Below, piece after piece: positions 9,030 through 17,337 of a DNA stretch of 64,000 nt; the first letter of the stretch is position 1, and every line of letters starts with the position of its first letter. Source of the stretch: JAAFHZ01 sp031378405 (GTDB lineage: Bacteria > Cyanobacteriota > Cyanobacteriia > Cyanobacteriales > Chamaesiphonaceae); contig JANNEH010000124.1 of NCBI GenBank assembly GCA_031378405.1, forward strand, positions 1 through 64,000, given 5' to 3'. The notes under the pieces were generated by a model, which saw only the letters and a program-made list of their open reading frames with translations, was not told the origin of the DNA and searched no databases. The translations under genes were made by a program, and so were the position numbers.

Positions 9030-11060
9030 TCATTCAGTAGCGCCTAGCTTTTGTAATGCTTCGATCGCCAACTGTAAATTTTGAGTGTTTCCCTGCTCTC
9101 GAAATAACCGTGCAGCTTGACGGAAATCTTGGATGGCTCCTGCTCGATCGTTCAGTTTATCTTTTTTCAGAAGGGCACGATTGTAGTAGGCTGTGGAATC
9201 TTTTGGGTTAAAGAGGATGGCTTGCTTGTAATCAGCCAGTGCTCCCTGTATATCATTCAGCTTATCTTCTTTCAGAATGGCGCGATTGTTGTAGGCATCG
9301 GAAAATTTAGGGTTAAGGAGGATGGCCTGGTTGTAATCAGCCAGCGCTCCCTGTATATCATTCAGCTTATTTGCTTTCAGATTGGCGCGATTGTAGTAGG
9401 CTGTGGAATCTTTTGGGTTAAGGAGGATGGCTTGATTGTAATCAGCCAGCGCTCCCTGTATATCATTCAGCTTCTCATCTTTCAGAAGGGCGCGATTGTT
9501 ATAGGCTGCGGAATATTTTGGGTTAATGAAGATGGCTTGGTTATAATCAGCCAGTGCTCCCTGTCTATCATTCAGCTTATTTTTTTTCAGATTGGCGCGA
9601 TTGTAGTAGGCATCGGAAAATTTAGGGTTAAAGAGGATGGCTTGGTTGTAATCAGCCAGCGCTCCCTGTATATTATCCAGCTTCTCATCTTTCAGAAGGG
9701 CGCGATTGTAGTAGGCTAAGAAAATTTTAGGGTTAAGGAGGATGGCTTGGTTGTAATCAACCAGCGCTCCCTGTATATCATTCAGCTTATTTGCTTTCAG
9801 GTTGGCGCGATTATTGTAAGCTGCGGGATGTTTAGGGTTAAGGAGGATGGCTTGATTGACATCAGCCAGCGCTCCCTGTATGTCATTCAGCTTATCTGCC
9901 TTCAGACTGGCGCGATTGTTGTAGGCTTCGGAAAATTTAGGGTTAAGGAGGATGGCTTGGTTGTAATCAGCCAGCGCTCCTTGTATGTCATTTAGCTTAT
10001 CTGCCTTCAGACTGGCGCGATTGTTGTAGGCTTCGGAAAATTTAGGGTTAAGGAAGATGGCTTGGTTGTAATCAGCCAGTGACTGCTGAAACCCTTGGAC
10101 TTGTCCGTATGCATAGGCTCTCAAAAAGTAGGCATGTTGATATTTAGGATTCAGCCGAATCGCCGTGCTGAATTCTTGAATAGCTTGTTGTTTTCCAGCC
10201 ACCACGTTATCACCAGGCTCTACCAATTTATTAAACCCAGCGATAAAGTACTCATCGGCAGTGGTTGGCACTTGGGAACGTGCAGCTCTGATGCCAGAAA
10301 TAGAGCGTTCTGTTCCTAAATTAATTCCTACTTCAGCTAGATTCTGCACCAGCCAGCGGACGGGGATACCTCTGTTGAATCCTATTTTGTTACCGACTTC
10401 AGACTTATCATCAAGGTAGGTGTTCTCTTTATATCGATCGCCATACCCATGAATAGCTACTAATTGACCACTACTATTAAATACCCCACCCCCACTCATT
10501 CCGGGTAAGGTAAAGGCATTATAAATAATAGTGTAGCCGCCACCATCACCCGTTAAGCGCTTATTAACTACTGCGATCGCCTTTCCCTCACCAAAGGTAA
10601 ATCCTGGTTGTGTAAAAGGAAACCCAGCCGTAAAAACCTCATCCTCAGTCTTCAGATTTCCTGGCACTGCCATTTTCGCAACTGCATAATTACGATTACT
10701 GCGAAATTGGATAATTGCCAAATCTAAATCATTGCCCAACAACCTAATACTTGAGGCTTTGACTCGATACTGCTGGCCATCAGCCAGACCCAAATTATAA
10801 CTTTCTCCTGCTGGAATCTCAGTACAACGCCGATCGCCGCAAACCACATGTCCATTGGTCACAAGTGTATAAAGATCACCTTTTTTATTGATGATTACTC
10901 CAGAACCCACACTCCCATCTTGCTGCAACTTGATCTCTACTGCTACCGATCGAGCAATAGCTTCGACTTCAGATGCTGATTTTGCCGCAGCCACTGGCTG
11001 AACTAATGCTACCGTTGTGCCCATAAGTGCAGCAGTCAAAAACCAAGAAGTGCGATACAT
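9030..11060 (-). CDS. Secreted trypsin-like serine protease with TPR repeat array
   Basis: A 676-residue exported protein. Residues 1-26 form a signal peptide (hydrophobic core, AAA near the cleavage site). Residues ~30-240 form a chymotrypsin-fold protease with an intact catalytic triad: His in TNGHVV, Asp in NDLDLAIIQF, and Ser in GMSGGGVF. The rest is a tetratricopeptide region: two diverged units, then nine near-identical 35-residue units (AY-N/Y-NRA-x-LK...KLNDIQGALADYNQAI). The likely location is periplasmic or cell surface, with the TPR superhelix acting as a protein-binding arm. The substrate is unknown. Protease-TPR fusions are common in filamentous and unicellular cyanobacteria. It is convergent with the Uma2-like gene. 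Confidence 0.85.
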   Translation of the reverse strand: MYRTSWFLTAALMGTTVALVQPVAAAKSASEVEAIARSVAVEIKLQQDGSVGSGVIINKKGDLYTLVTNGHVVCGDRRCTEIPAGESYNLGLADGQQYRVKASSIRLLGNDLDLAIIQFRSNRNYAVAKMAVPGNLKTEDEVFTAGFPFTQPGFTFGEGKAIAVVNKRLTGDGGGYTIIYNAFTLPGMSGGGVFNSSGQLVAIHGYGDRYKENTYLDDKSEVGNKIGFNRGIPVRWLVQNLAEVGINLGTERSISGIRAARSQVPTTADEYFIAGFNKLVEPGDNVVAGKQQAIQEFSTAIRLNPKYQHAYFLRAYAYGQVQGFQQSLADYNQAIFLNPKFSEAYNNRASLKADKLNDIQGALADYNQAILLNPKFSEAYNNRASLKADKLNDIQGALADVNQAILLNPKHPAAYNNRANLKANKLNDIQGALVDYNQAILLNPKIFLAYYNRALLKDEKLDNIQGALADYNQAILFNPKFSDAYYNRANLKKNKLNDRQGALADYNQAIFINPKYSAAYNNRALLKDEKLNDIQGALADYNQAILLNPKDSTAYYNRANLKANKLNDIQGALADYNQAILLNPKFSDAYNNRAILKEDKLNDIQGALADYKQAILFNPKDSTAYYNRALLKKDKLNDRAGAIQDFRQAARLFREQGNTQNLQLAIEALQKLGATE
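9087..10031 (-). repeat. Nine tandem 105-bp coding repeats (TPR units)
   Basis: Nine consecutive 105-bp units lie inside the protease-TPR gene. Each begins with the codons for Ala-Tyr and contains the nearly invariant stretch TCCCTGTATATCATTCAG (plus-strand reading). Units differ by a few substitutions, with some neighbours almost identical, so recent duplication or gene conversion is likely. Unit length is 35 codons, one more than a canonical 34-residue TPR. The copy number may vary between strains. Confidence 0.9.
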
Positions 11061-11456
11061 AGTGCCAGGAAATTAGGGTTCTGACCCATTCTATCAGACA
11101 GATAAGACTGATCGACGTTGTAGGTTACACTTCAGCGATCTCTGGCAAACTTCAAGTGCTTTGAACTACATCAATCGCTCCGCGACATTCAAGACAACCT
11201 GCCACGCAAGGGTCTGAGGTTGCGCCTACGGCGATCAACCTCAACCTTATAGACCCCAATTCACTCTTGAGCTGCATTGTAGAGAAAGGAATAAGGCAGG
11301 ATTTTGGCCAATAGATTGATCGCCCCATCCCATCGATCGGCAATGAACTCTTGTTGTTGATGGAAACAAGCTGCCAGATGATGTTTCAATCGTAAAAGGA
11401 GATCATCTCCCCACAACATTTCCAGCAGTTAGTACCGACATGACTGGGCAACAACC
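11061..11456. other. Intergenic region with an inverted repeat
   Basis: No convincing gene is present. A minus-strand frame at 11152-11343 has no family resemblance and an unnatural composition. The only clear structure is an inverted repeat: TGAGGTTG at 11215-11222 pairs with CAACCTCA at 11236-11243, with an inner CGCC/GGCG pairing and a two-base bulge. It lacks a T-tract, so it is not a standard terminator. The region separates the protease promoter (minus) from the small-gene pair starting at 11457 (plus). Confidence 0.5.
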
Positions 11457-11795
11457 ATGAATTTAAGCGAGCGTGAACTATTCCTTGACTCTCGGCATCT
11501 CTCTAAACATCTGCCAGATACACCCCAATCCCAAAGATTACTGAGGCGAGGGCAGTCTGTACATGTTTTTAATGATGAGGAAACGATGTTGCGAGTTGCT
11601 CAGGCTATCATAGAAAGAGGAGAGTACTTAGGGGAAATCCGAAACTATGAACGATATGGCTTGCTGTTCTCGGAGCCAATCGGCTATCGCATAGATCCTA
11701 GCGGGGCAAGAATACCACTTTTTTATGGTGAGGTTAAAATCGATGCAAACGACAAATACCACCCTATCCCCCGCACTCGACCGAGTGAAGGATAA
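11457..11795 (+). CDS. Small conserved protein, possible toxin-fold domain
   Basis: A 112-residue soluble protein with no signal peptide. It has an N-terminal HLSKHLP segment, a middle helix (ETMLRVAQAIIERGEY), and a C-terminal block EPIGYRIDPSG...YGEVKIDANDKYHPIPRTRPS. Similar proteins occur in cyanobacteria as an unnamed DUF; I believe it is the DUF6972 group but cannot verify this. The spacing of HLxKH, IGxxxxxxG, E-K and a terminal H-x-IPRTRP resembles barnase/EndoU/colicin-D/RelE-type RNase domains of polymorphic toxins, which is inference only. The following gene starts inside its last 53 bp, which suggests tight coupling of two products. Confidence 0.6.
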   Translation: MNLSERELFLDSRHLSKHLPDTPQSQRLLRRGQSVHVFNDEETMLRVAQAIIERGEYLGEIRNYERYGLLFSEPIGYRIDPSGARIPLFYGEVKIDANDKYHPIPRTRPSEG

Positions 11796-12012
11796 CTGGA
11801 GTTTTTTGGAGGCCTGGATTGACCCAATGCAGTCGCCCCCTTATATATTGCTGTTGATGGGGGATCAGGCTGGAACTTGCTCGATCTTTGATCCATCTGA
11901 GGGTTATAAGTTGATTAAGGATTGTGGCAATTATGAGGAAGCCCAGCTTTGGTTGTTGGAAGATGAGTATGAGCCGATCGAAGGGCGATTGACAGGTGAT
12001 GAAATTCGTTGA
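11743..12012 (+). CDS. Small acidic protein, possible partner/immunity protein
   Basis: An 89-residue protein beginning at the ATG at 11743, overlapping the previous gene by 53 bp in another frame. It is acidic (EEAQLWLLEDEYEPIEGRLTGDE at the C-terminus) with a hydrophobic strand, PPYILLLMGDQAGTCSIFD. No family is recognised. A start at 11827 (MQSPPY) is possible and would remove most of the overlap. Small size, acidity and overlap with a candidate toxin-fold protein suggest an antitoxin or immunity role; this is context-based inference. Confidence 0.55.
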   Translation: MQTTNTTLSPALDRVKDNWSFLEAWIDPMQSPPYILLLMGDQAGTCSIFDPSEGYKLIKDCGNYEEAQLWLLEDEYEPIEGRLTGDEIR

Positions 12013-12070
12013 ATTATCATGACTACCTAATACAAATACTCCAACGCGCTTGATGCATCAGGCTAACTTG

Positions 12071-12448
12071 TTATCTGGATAGCTTGAGCTTAACTACCAA
12101 GTTTTCCCAGCGAGTTTTGCCACAGGGTTCGGCACTTTCACAATCATTGACCTTCATCCGTTTATAAGTTAATTGCACCCGGCGGTCCAGAAATTTTTCT
12201 GGTTGTTCGCACAGCTCAAAAGTGGCTCCTAGAGTACGTTTCTTCCCTTGTAGATCCCGCAGTTCGATGTAACACATCAAGTCGCCATTGGTCATGGTCA
12301 AGACAGTGCCACTTTTGGGTAGAGTGCTGGCATTGCTGGGCAAGGAAGTCAGGCTGAGAGACAGGATAGTAAGTGAGCTGCCGATCGCCATAGGCGCAAG
12401 CGACCTGTACTGAGCAGAGTCGAAGTAAGCTATCGATTTTGCGAACAT
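12071..12448 (-). CDS. Small exported protein of unknown function
   Basis: A 125-residue protein with an N-terminal hydrophobic stretch (PMAIGSSLTILSLSLTSLPSNAS) that reads as a signal peptide with a cleavage site near SNA-S. The mature part contains four cysteines (CYIEL, ELCEQ, NDCESAEPCG), suggesting two disulfides in an oxidising periplasm. I start at the ATG at 12448, preceded by GGGAG; the TTG six codons earlier is within that ribosome site and unlikely. No family is recognised. It faces the 11457-12012 pair convergently. Confidence 0.6.
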   Translation of the reverse strand: MFAKSIAYFDSAQYRSLAPMAIGSSLTILSLSLTSLPSNASTLPKSGTVLTMTNGDLMCYIELRDLQGKKRTLGATFELCEQPEKFLDRRVQLTYKRMKVNDCESAEPCGKTRWENLVVKLKLSR

Positions 12449-12531
12449 GATATTTTTTTCTCCCAAAGCCTGTTTAGATTTTAGCGGTTAATATTAATAA
12501 TGGACTGTGGAATGCTACTTGGCTGTTCCCC

Positions 12532-12554
12532 AAAAAAAAGCCCACATAGTGGGC
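12532..12554 (-). terminator. Rho-independent terminator after the DUF3386 gene
   Basis: On the minus strand GCCCAC-TAT-GTGGGC (12540-12554) forms a 6-bp GC-rich stem with a 3-nt loop, followed directly by eight T residues (12539-12532). It lies 22 bp beyond the stop codon of the DUF3386 gene. Confidence 0.85.
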
Positions 12555-12575
12555 GATGAATCATGAACTTTGAAT

Positions 12576-13220
12576 TTACTTCGACATCATTTGAAAATCA
12601 CTAAACTCAAACTTAGTAACAGGTGGCTGACCCACCTCATCAGATTCCAAAATGCGCTCACTCATCAAAAAGTAATCACCAGATTTGGTGTAGTTATCGG
12701 TAAACAGCGTTTTACCGCCTTTAGCTTCACCAGTCTTGGGATCAGCATAGATCGAATCGTAGCGATGGGACAAATAGCCCGCGCCAGTATCATGGCTGCT
12801 GCTGGTATAGATCGTAACCACTACGCCATGGATTTGGCGATGTACCATCACCACTTCATTGTTGCGCAGATGGTATTTGTCACCACTAGACTTGCCACCA
12901 ATTAGGATTTCGATTGCCCCATCAGCCAAAGTCTCGCCATACTCAAAAGTATTTTTGCCATGAGTTTCCTCAAAAGTGCGACGAATCCGGTGGATTGCTA
13001 CTTCTCGCAATTGATTCTTGATCGAATTAGCAGCATCAGTGTTATCGATACCAGATACAGTGGCGCTCAGATCGGCATTGACCTGCACTTGGCCATGAAA
13101 TACTTCGTCACCTTGGGTGAGAGTAACAGTCGCCGTATAACCAGGAAAGCTTTTATCCCAGGTGTAACGGTTCTCATAGGCGGCCCTAAATAAATCGGTG
13201 GCGGATACTTGGGTAATCAC
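12576..13220 (-). CDS. DUF3386 domain protein
   Basis: A 214-residue soluble protein of the cyanobacterial/plastid DUF3386 family. Characteristic parts are the N-terminus ATDLFRAAYENRYTWD with FPGYTA, REVAIHRIRRTFEE in the middle, and VVVTIYTSSSHDTGAGYLSHRYDS. No enzymatic residues are known for the family. The start is GTG at 13220, with GAGG about eight bases upstream (ATGAGGACTAACCT). A clear terminator follows, so it is probably monocistronic. It lies downstream of the slipin gene on the same strand, separated by only ~30 bp, so partial co-transcription is possible. Confidence 0.85.
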   Translation of the reverse strand: MITQVSATDLFRAAYENRYTWDKSFPGYTATVTLTQGDEVFHGQVQVNADLSATVSGIDNTDAANSIKNQLREVAIHRIRRTFEETHGKNTFEYGETLADGAIEILIGGKSSGDKYHLRNNEVVMVHRQIHGVVVTIYTSSSHDTGAGYLSHRYDSIYADPKTGEAKGGKTLFTDNYTKSGDYFLMSERILESDEVGQPPVTKFEFSDFQMMSK

Positions 13221-13251
13221 AGGTTAGTCCTCATGCATAAATCACCCCTCA

Positions 13252-14070
13252 TTATAATGACTTTTTCTCTAGCTCTCCATTGGTTTGAGCAATAGATAGG
13301 GGCAAACTCACTGGTTGCTTGGTGACCGACTCGGCAATCTGCTTAGCCATGTTCACAAAATCTGACGGGATCATCACCAAGGTGGTGGTATTGTTTTCCG
13401 CACCAATTTCGGTCAACATCTGCATCCGCCGCAGTTCTAAAGCCACCGGGTTAGCAGCGATCAACTGGGCAGCTTCCGTAAGTTTCTGAGAAGATTCTTG
13501 CTCAGCCGCAGCTTTGATAATCCGGGCGCGTTTTTCCCGCAGGGCTTCGGCTTCTTTGGCCATGGCTCGCTGCATCGAGGGCGGAATTTCCACATCTTTC
13601 ATTTCTACCCGCTCGATCTCAATGCCCCAAGGCTCAGTGACTTCATCGACAATTTCTTGGACTTTGACATTAATTTTGTCGCGGTTTTGCAATACGTCAT
13701 CCAAATTATTTTGCCCAACCACATTGCGCAATGTGGTCAAAGCAATCTGATACACGGCCTGTTGATAGTTTTCTACCCGTGTAATCGCTTTAGTTGGATC
13801 AATAATGCGGTAGTACAACACCGCATTCACTTTAATGGTCACACTGTCGGCAGTAATTGTTTCTTGGGGTTCAATATTGGTGGTTTTGGTGCGGTTATCT
13901 ATCTGGACTCTTTGGTCGATAACCGGTGCGATCCAGTAAATCCCCGGCCCTTTAACCGCGTGAGTACGTCCTAGCCTAAAAATAACACCGCGTTCGTATT
14001 CTCGATCGACCTTCAGTCCAGAAGCCGCAAAAATAGCCAAGGCTGCAAAGGGGGCAAGAAAGAATTCCAT
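13252..14070 (-). CDS. Slipin (SPFH/band 7 family, stomatin-like)
   Basis: A 272-residue slipin. One N-terminal membrane-inserting hydrophobic segment (FLAPFAALAIFAASGL) is followed by the SPFH core (EYERGVIFRLGR, GPGIYWIAPVID, then NVVGQNNLDDVLQNRDKI, ALREKRARIIKAAAEQES). These proteins oligomerise into ring or cage scaffolds at membrane microdomains and often work with membrane proteases. No adjacent NfeD-type partner is visible. The open frame extends another 47 codons, but that stretch is basic and unlike the family, so the ATG at 14070 is chosen. The C-terminus ends TNGELEKKSL. Confidence 0.9.
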   Translation of the reverse strand: MEFFLAPFAALAIFAASGLKVDREYERGVIFRLGRTHAVKGPGIYWIAPVIDQRVQIDNRTKTTNIEPQETITADSVTIKVNAVLYYRIIDPTKAITRVENYQQAVYQIALTTLRNVVGQNNLDDVLQNRDKINVKVQEIVDEVTEPWGIEIERVEMKDVEIPPSMQRAMAKEAEALREKRARIIKAAAEQESSQKLTEAAQLIAANPVALELRRMQMLTEIGAENNTTTLVMIPSDFVNMAKQIAESVTKQPVSLPLSIAQTNGELEKKSL

Positions 14071-14299
14071 AATAGGTTCTGAGAGATATACTCTGAAGTA
14101 CTTATACCTTAAGATCCTAGCGAACCTCACGAAAACTAATGGGATTAAGGTAAGAATTTTAATAATTCTCAAGTTTTTGTTGATTATCCAGTGGCCTGAT
14201 CGGCACACCAAAACTGATTTTTACCAGCATTAAGCCCAGCTTTTACAGCAATCCAGCGGCTAACTTGCGGTAAAATAGCTGGGCACTTCACACCGAGGA

Positions 14300-14656
14300 A
14301 TGGTTATGTCCCTAGTACCCCCCCAAGAACCCAGCGACAAAATGCTAGAGGCAATGCGGAACTTCTCCGAAACCTATGCCAAAAACACCGGCACTTATTT
14401 TTGTGCCGATCTCAGTGTCACTGCCGTGGTTATTAAAGGCTTAGCTCGCAATAAAGAAGACCTCGGTGCGCCCCTTTGCCCTTGCCGTCACTACGAAGAC
14501 AAAGAGGCCGAAGTCAAAGCTGCCTACTGGAACTGTCCTTGTGTACCAATGCGGGAACGGAAAGAATGCCACTGTATGTTGTTCCTCACCACCGAACAAG
14601 ATTTTGTGGGCGACCAACAAGAAATCTCGATCGAAGAAATTAAGGCCGCCGTCTAA
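14300..14656 (+). CDS. ftrC: Ferredoxin-thioredoxin reductase catalytic subunit
   Basis: FtrC transfers electrons from photosynthetically reduced ferredoxin, through a 4Fe-4S cluster and an adjacent disulfide, to thioredoxins that control carbon metabolism. All cysteines of the signature are present with correct spacing: CPC at 60-62, CPC at 79-81 and CHC at 90-92 (CPC-x16-CPC-x8-CHC). Length (118) is normal. Two ATGs lie close together (14300 and 14306); either could be used. The variable subunit FtrV is not in the window. The stop codon is directly abutted by the ATG of the DUF309 gene and then the malic enzyme, so the three probably form one operon. Confidence 0.96.
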   Translation: MVMSLVPPQEPSDKMLEAMRNFSETYAKNTGTYFCADLSVTAVVIKGLARNKEDLGAPLCPCRHYEDKEAEVKAAYWNCPCVPMRERKECHCMLFLTTEQDFVGDQQEISIEEIKAAV

Positions 14657-15091
14657 ATGTCGGATTTATTGTCTGATGTATTACCCCAGAGCGAGTTGGG
14701 CAAAGCGATCGCCCAGTTTAACAGCCAGGAATTCTATGCCTGTCACGATACTCTGGAAGCTCTCTGGGTGGCAGCGGCTGTACCCGAAAAGAAGTTCTAC
14801 CAAGGCATACTGCAAATTGCCGTGGCCTGTCATCACCTGGGCAACGCCAACTGGCGGGGAGCCACCATCATGCTCGGGGAAGGTCGCTTCCGCCTCCGAG
14901 ATTATGAGCCAACTTATCGCCCCGATGATCAACCTGAAGAAATAGATATCCAGCACATCCGCACCGCCACTGCTGAGCTATTGGCTGATCTGCAAGCCAT
15001 TCCACCCGAGGAAGTTGAGCAGTTTTTGCTAGAATTCACCAACGGCCAGCGTTTTTACCCCGTCATCAAATTCATCCTGCCGAGCAACTAG
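14657..15091 (+). CDS. DUF309 domain protein
   Basis: A 144-residue protein with the DUF309 core: AIAQFNSQEFYACHDTLEALW, then KKFYQGILQIAVACHHLGNANWRGA. The family's conserved histidine/glutamate pattern (here CHDTLE and ACHH) and the helical fold suggest a possible metal or ligand site, but no activity is established. The gene begins on the base after the ftrC stop codon and ends two bases before the malic-enzyme start, which points to translational coupling within one operon. Confidence 0.85.
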   Translation: MSDLLSDVLPQSELGKAIAQFNSQEFYACHDTLEALWVAAAVPEKKFYQGILQIAVACHHLGNANWRGATIMLGEGRFRLRDYEPTYRPDDQPEEIDIQHIRTATAELLADLQAIPPEEVEQFLLEFTNGQRFYPVIKFILPSN

Positions 15092-15093
15092 AC

Positions 15094-16488
15094 ATGACTC
15101 CTAAACTTACTCCCAATCCTTCTTTTAGCATCACCATGCGCCTAGAAACCCCCAACCGGGCGGGAATGCTGGCCAGCATTGCCCAAGCGATCGCCTCGGT
15201 GGGCGGTAATATTAGTGCGATCGATATTACCGAGCAAACCCGCGCTACTTCGATGATTGAAGTGACGGTAGATGCCAGCAGCACCGAGCATGGCGATCAG
15301 ATTAGCGCCGCGATCAAAAGCATTGCTGAAGTCAAAGTGTTGAGCCTGTACGATCGCACCATGCAGTTGCACCGGGGTGGCAAAATTCGGATCGAGAGCA
15401 AGATTTCTCTCGATCGCCAGTCTGATTTGGCGATGGCCTATACGCCTGGTGTGGGTCGAGTCTGTCAGGCGATCGCTGCTGATCCGGCGCAGGTTTATAA
15501 CTTGACGGTCAAAGGCAACATGGTGGCGATCGTTACCGATGGCAGTGCGGTATTGGGCTTGGGAAATTTAGGAGCCGAGGCTTCGCTGCCGGTGATGGAA
15601 GGCAAAGCCATGCTGTTTAAGGAGTTTGCGGGCATCGATGCTTTTCCGATTTGCCTGACTACTCAAGATACCGACGAGATTGTCAATATTGTGGTTAACC
15701 TTGCCCCGGTATTCGGCGGCATTAACCTGGAAGACATTGCTGCGCCGCGCTGCTTTGAGATTGAAAAGCGGCTAAAAGCAGCCTTAGATATTCCGGTATT
15801 TCACGACGATCAACACGGCACCGCGATCGTTACCTTAGCTGCTTTGCTTAATGCCCTCAAGGTGGCCGAAAAACAAATTGCTACTGTCAAGATTGTCTTT
15901 AATGGTGCTGGTGCGGCGGGTATTGCTGTTGCTAATTTGTTGAAATTGGCTGGAGCACAGCATATTTGCCTGTGTGATTCCAAGGGCATTATTGCTAAAG
16001 ACCGGACAGACTTGACCCCCGAGAAGCAAGCTTTGGCGGTGGCCAAAGGCGGTAGCCTTGCTGATGCGATGGTGGGTGCCGATGTGTTTATTGGACTCAG
16101 TGCTCCGGGTGTGGTCACACCAGAGATGGTGCAAGCTATGGCTGCCAAGCCGATCGTTTTTGCGATGGCCAATCCGATTCCGGAGATTCAGCCAGAACTC
16201 ATTGCCGATATCGTAGCGGTAATGGCCACCGGACGTAGTGACTATCCTAACCAGATCAATAATGTACTAGCTTTTCCCGGTCTGTTTCGGGGGGCATTGG
16301 ATTGTCGGGCAAAGCAGCTCACTTCTAATATGTATCTAGAAGCGGCTAAGGCGATCGCCTCTTTGGTGAATCCTACGGATTTGAACCGCGATTACATTGT
16401 GCCATCGGTCTTTGATCCTCGGGTATCAACGGCGGTGACAGCAGCAGTCCAAAAAGCTGCCAGAGAAGACGGGGTCGCTCGTTATTAA
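15094..16488 (+). CDS. NAD(P)-dependent malic enzyme with N-terminal ACT domain
   Basis: A 464-residue oxidative-decarboxylating malate dehydrogenase (malate to pyruvate plus CO2). An ACT domain occupies about residues 10-85 (TPNRAGMLASIAQAIASVGGNISAID), a common allosteric amino-acid-binding module. The malic core follows: RQSDLAMAYTPGVGRVCQAIA, VLGLGNLGAEASLPVMEGKA, the metal-binding FHDDQHGTAIV, and the dinucleotide fold with NGAGAAGIA. Compact bacterial length is normal. Co-transcription with ftrC suggests a link between photosynthetic redox state and C4 decarboxylation; that is inference. Cofactor preference is not resolvable by eye. Confidence 0.93.
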   Translation: MTPKLTPNPSFSITMRLETPNRAGMLASIAQAIASVGGNISAIDITEQTRATSMIEVTVDASSTEHGDQISAAIKSIAEVKVLSLYDRTMQLHRGGKIRIESKISLDRQSDLAMAYTPGVGRVCQAIAADPAQVYNLTVKGNMVAIVTDGSAVLGLGNLGAEASLPVMEGKAMLFKEFAGIDAFPICLTTQDTDEIVNIVVNLAPVFGGINLEDIAAPRCFEIEKRLKAALDIPVFHDDQHGTAIVTLAALLNALKVAEKQIATVKIVFNGAGAAGIAVANLLKLAGAQHICLCDSKGIIAKDRTDLTPEKQALAVAKGGSLADAMVGADVFIGLSAPGVVTPEMVQAMAAKPIVFAMANPIPEIQPELIADIVAVMATGRSDYPNQINNVLAFPGLFRGALDCRAKQLTSNMYLEAAKAIASLVNPTDLNRDYIVPSVFDPRVSTAVTAAVQKAAREDGVARY

Positions 16489-16492
16489 TTCT

Positions 16493-17251
16493 TTAGTAAA
16501 TACTTGCTGAATTAAGGCGTACTCTACCAGCAGCAAAAGATTGTAGTTGTTGATTGGCTAAGCGAATCTGTAAGTGTCCCAAGCTATTAAGACCAGCTCC
16601 AGTGCCCTCAATGGTTTGGTTTGGTAATTCTAAGATGATCGATCGATCTCGCAGTCCATCGCGTCTTTGTAGCTCCGGCAACAGTCGGTCAAGGCCGCTG
16701 TACTGAAAAAGTCCAGCGGTTTCCAATAGGTAATGGCGAAGTCTTTCCAACAAGGTCAGATCATCAATGGCAATTGGGTGAATTTGATGCAGGCTGACGG
16801 GATTCCCGGTGATTTCATTGTTCAATTTAGCAGCAGCAAAATCTACTCGCAAGTTACAGCCAATACCAATAATTACTCGGTTTTTGGTGACTTCGCAGAG
16901 GATGCCTGCTAGTTTTCGTTGATCGTACCAAATATCGTTAGGCCACTTGAGTTGCAGGCAATTTTGACAAGAAACTGCTAGGTCTTCGATCGCGTAAATT
17001 ACCGCCAAACCTACAGCGAGGCTCAGACCGCTTTGTTGGGTGGGGTTTAGACCATCCAAAATAAAACTGGCGGTTAACACTCCTGGTGGAGAGTACCACA
17101 CTCGATCGAATTGTCCCCGGCCAGCGGTTTGCCGGGGGGTAAAAACCACATCACCATGCTGGAGTTCAAAGGAATGTTCGATCGACCAACTATTGGTGCT
17201 GGGGGTTTCATCTAGCCAATGTAACCAAGGGGGAATTAATTTTGGGGACAT
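16493..17251 (-). CDS. birA: Biotin--[acetyl-CoA-carboxylase] ligase
   Basis: A 252-residue class I biotin protein ligase without the N-terminal DNA-binding domain, so it biotinylates the BCCP subunit of acetyl-CoA carboxylase but should not repress transcription. Motifs: DETPSTNSW, the biotinyl-AMP loop QTAGRGQFDRVWYSP (a GRGR-type loop with Q-F substitutions), LKWPNDIWYDQRKLAGILCE and IGIGCNLRVD. The frame is open 14 codons upstream, but that stretch is the terminator hairpin after rpe, so the ATG at 17251 is preferred. It is convergent with the malic-enzyme operon, 4 bp apart. Confidence 0.9.
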   Translation of the reverse strand: MSPKLIPPWLHWLDETPSTNSWSIEHSFELQHGDVVFTPRQTAGRGQFDRVWYSPPGVLTASFILDGLNPTQQSGLSLAVGLAVIYAIEDLAVSCQNCLQLKWPNDIWYDQRKLAGILCEVTKNRVIIGIGCNLRVDFAAAKLNNEITGNPVSLHQIHPIAIDDLTLLERLRHYLLETAGLFQYSGLDRLLPELQRRDGLRDRSIILELPNQTIEGTGAGLNSLGHLQIRLANQQLQSFAAGRVRLNSASIY

Positions 17252-17280
17252 GATAAAACAAGGCCACGCACTACGTGGCC
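17252..17280 (-). terminator. Terminator hairpin between rpe and birA
   Basis: On the minus strand GGCCACG-TAGTG-CGTGGCC (17262-17280) forms a strong 7-bp stem. It is followed by TTGTTTTATCA running to the birA start codon. It should end rpe transcripts, or partly attenuate them before birA. Confidence 0.75.
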
Positions 17281-17337
17281 TAATCTTTGCCAAATATTAA
17301 ATATAAATAATTGAAACTTAGTTTTTACCGCAAACAA

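Noticed and set aside
9117..9719. Plus-strand frame of 200 codons opposite the TPR repeats
   Set aside because: An antisense reading of the 105-bp repeats, with no start context or family resemblance.
9087..10031. Possible CRISPR array
   Set aside because: The repeats are 105 bp, continuous, in frame and code for TPR units; there are no unique spacers.
11152..11343. Minus-strand 63-codon frame between the protease and the small-gene pair
   Set aside because: No ribosome site, no family resemblance, and it contains the inverted repeat.
16370..16400. Sequence resembling a tRNA T-arm (GGATTTGAACC) inside the malic-enzyme gene
   Set aside because: No matching acceptor, D or anticodon arms, and the region codes for conserved enzyme sequence.
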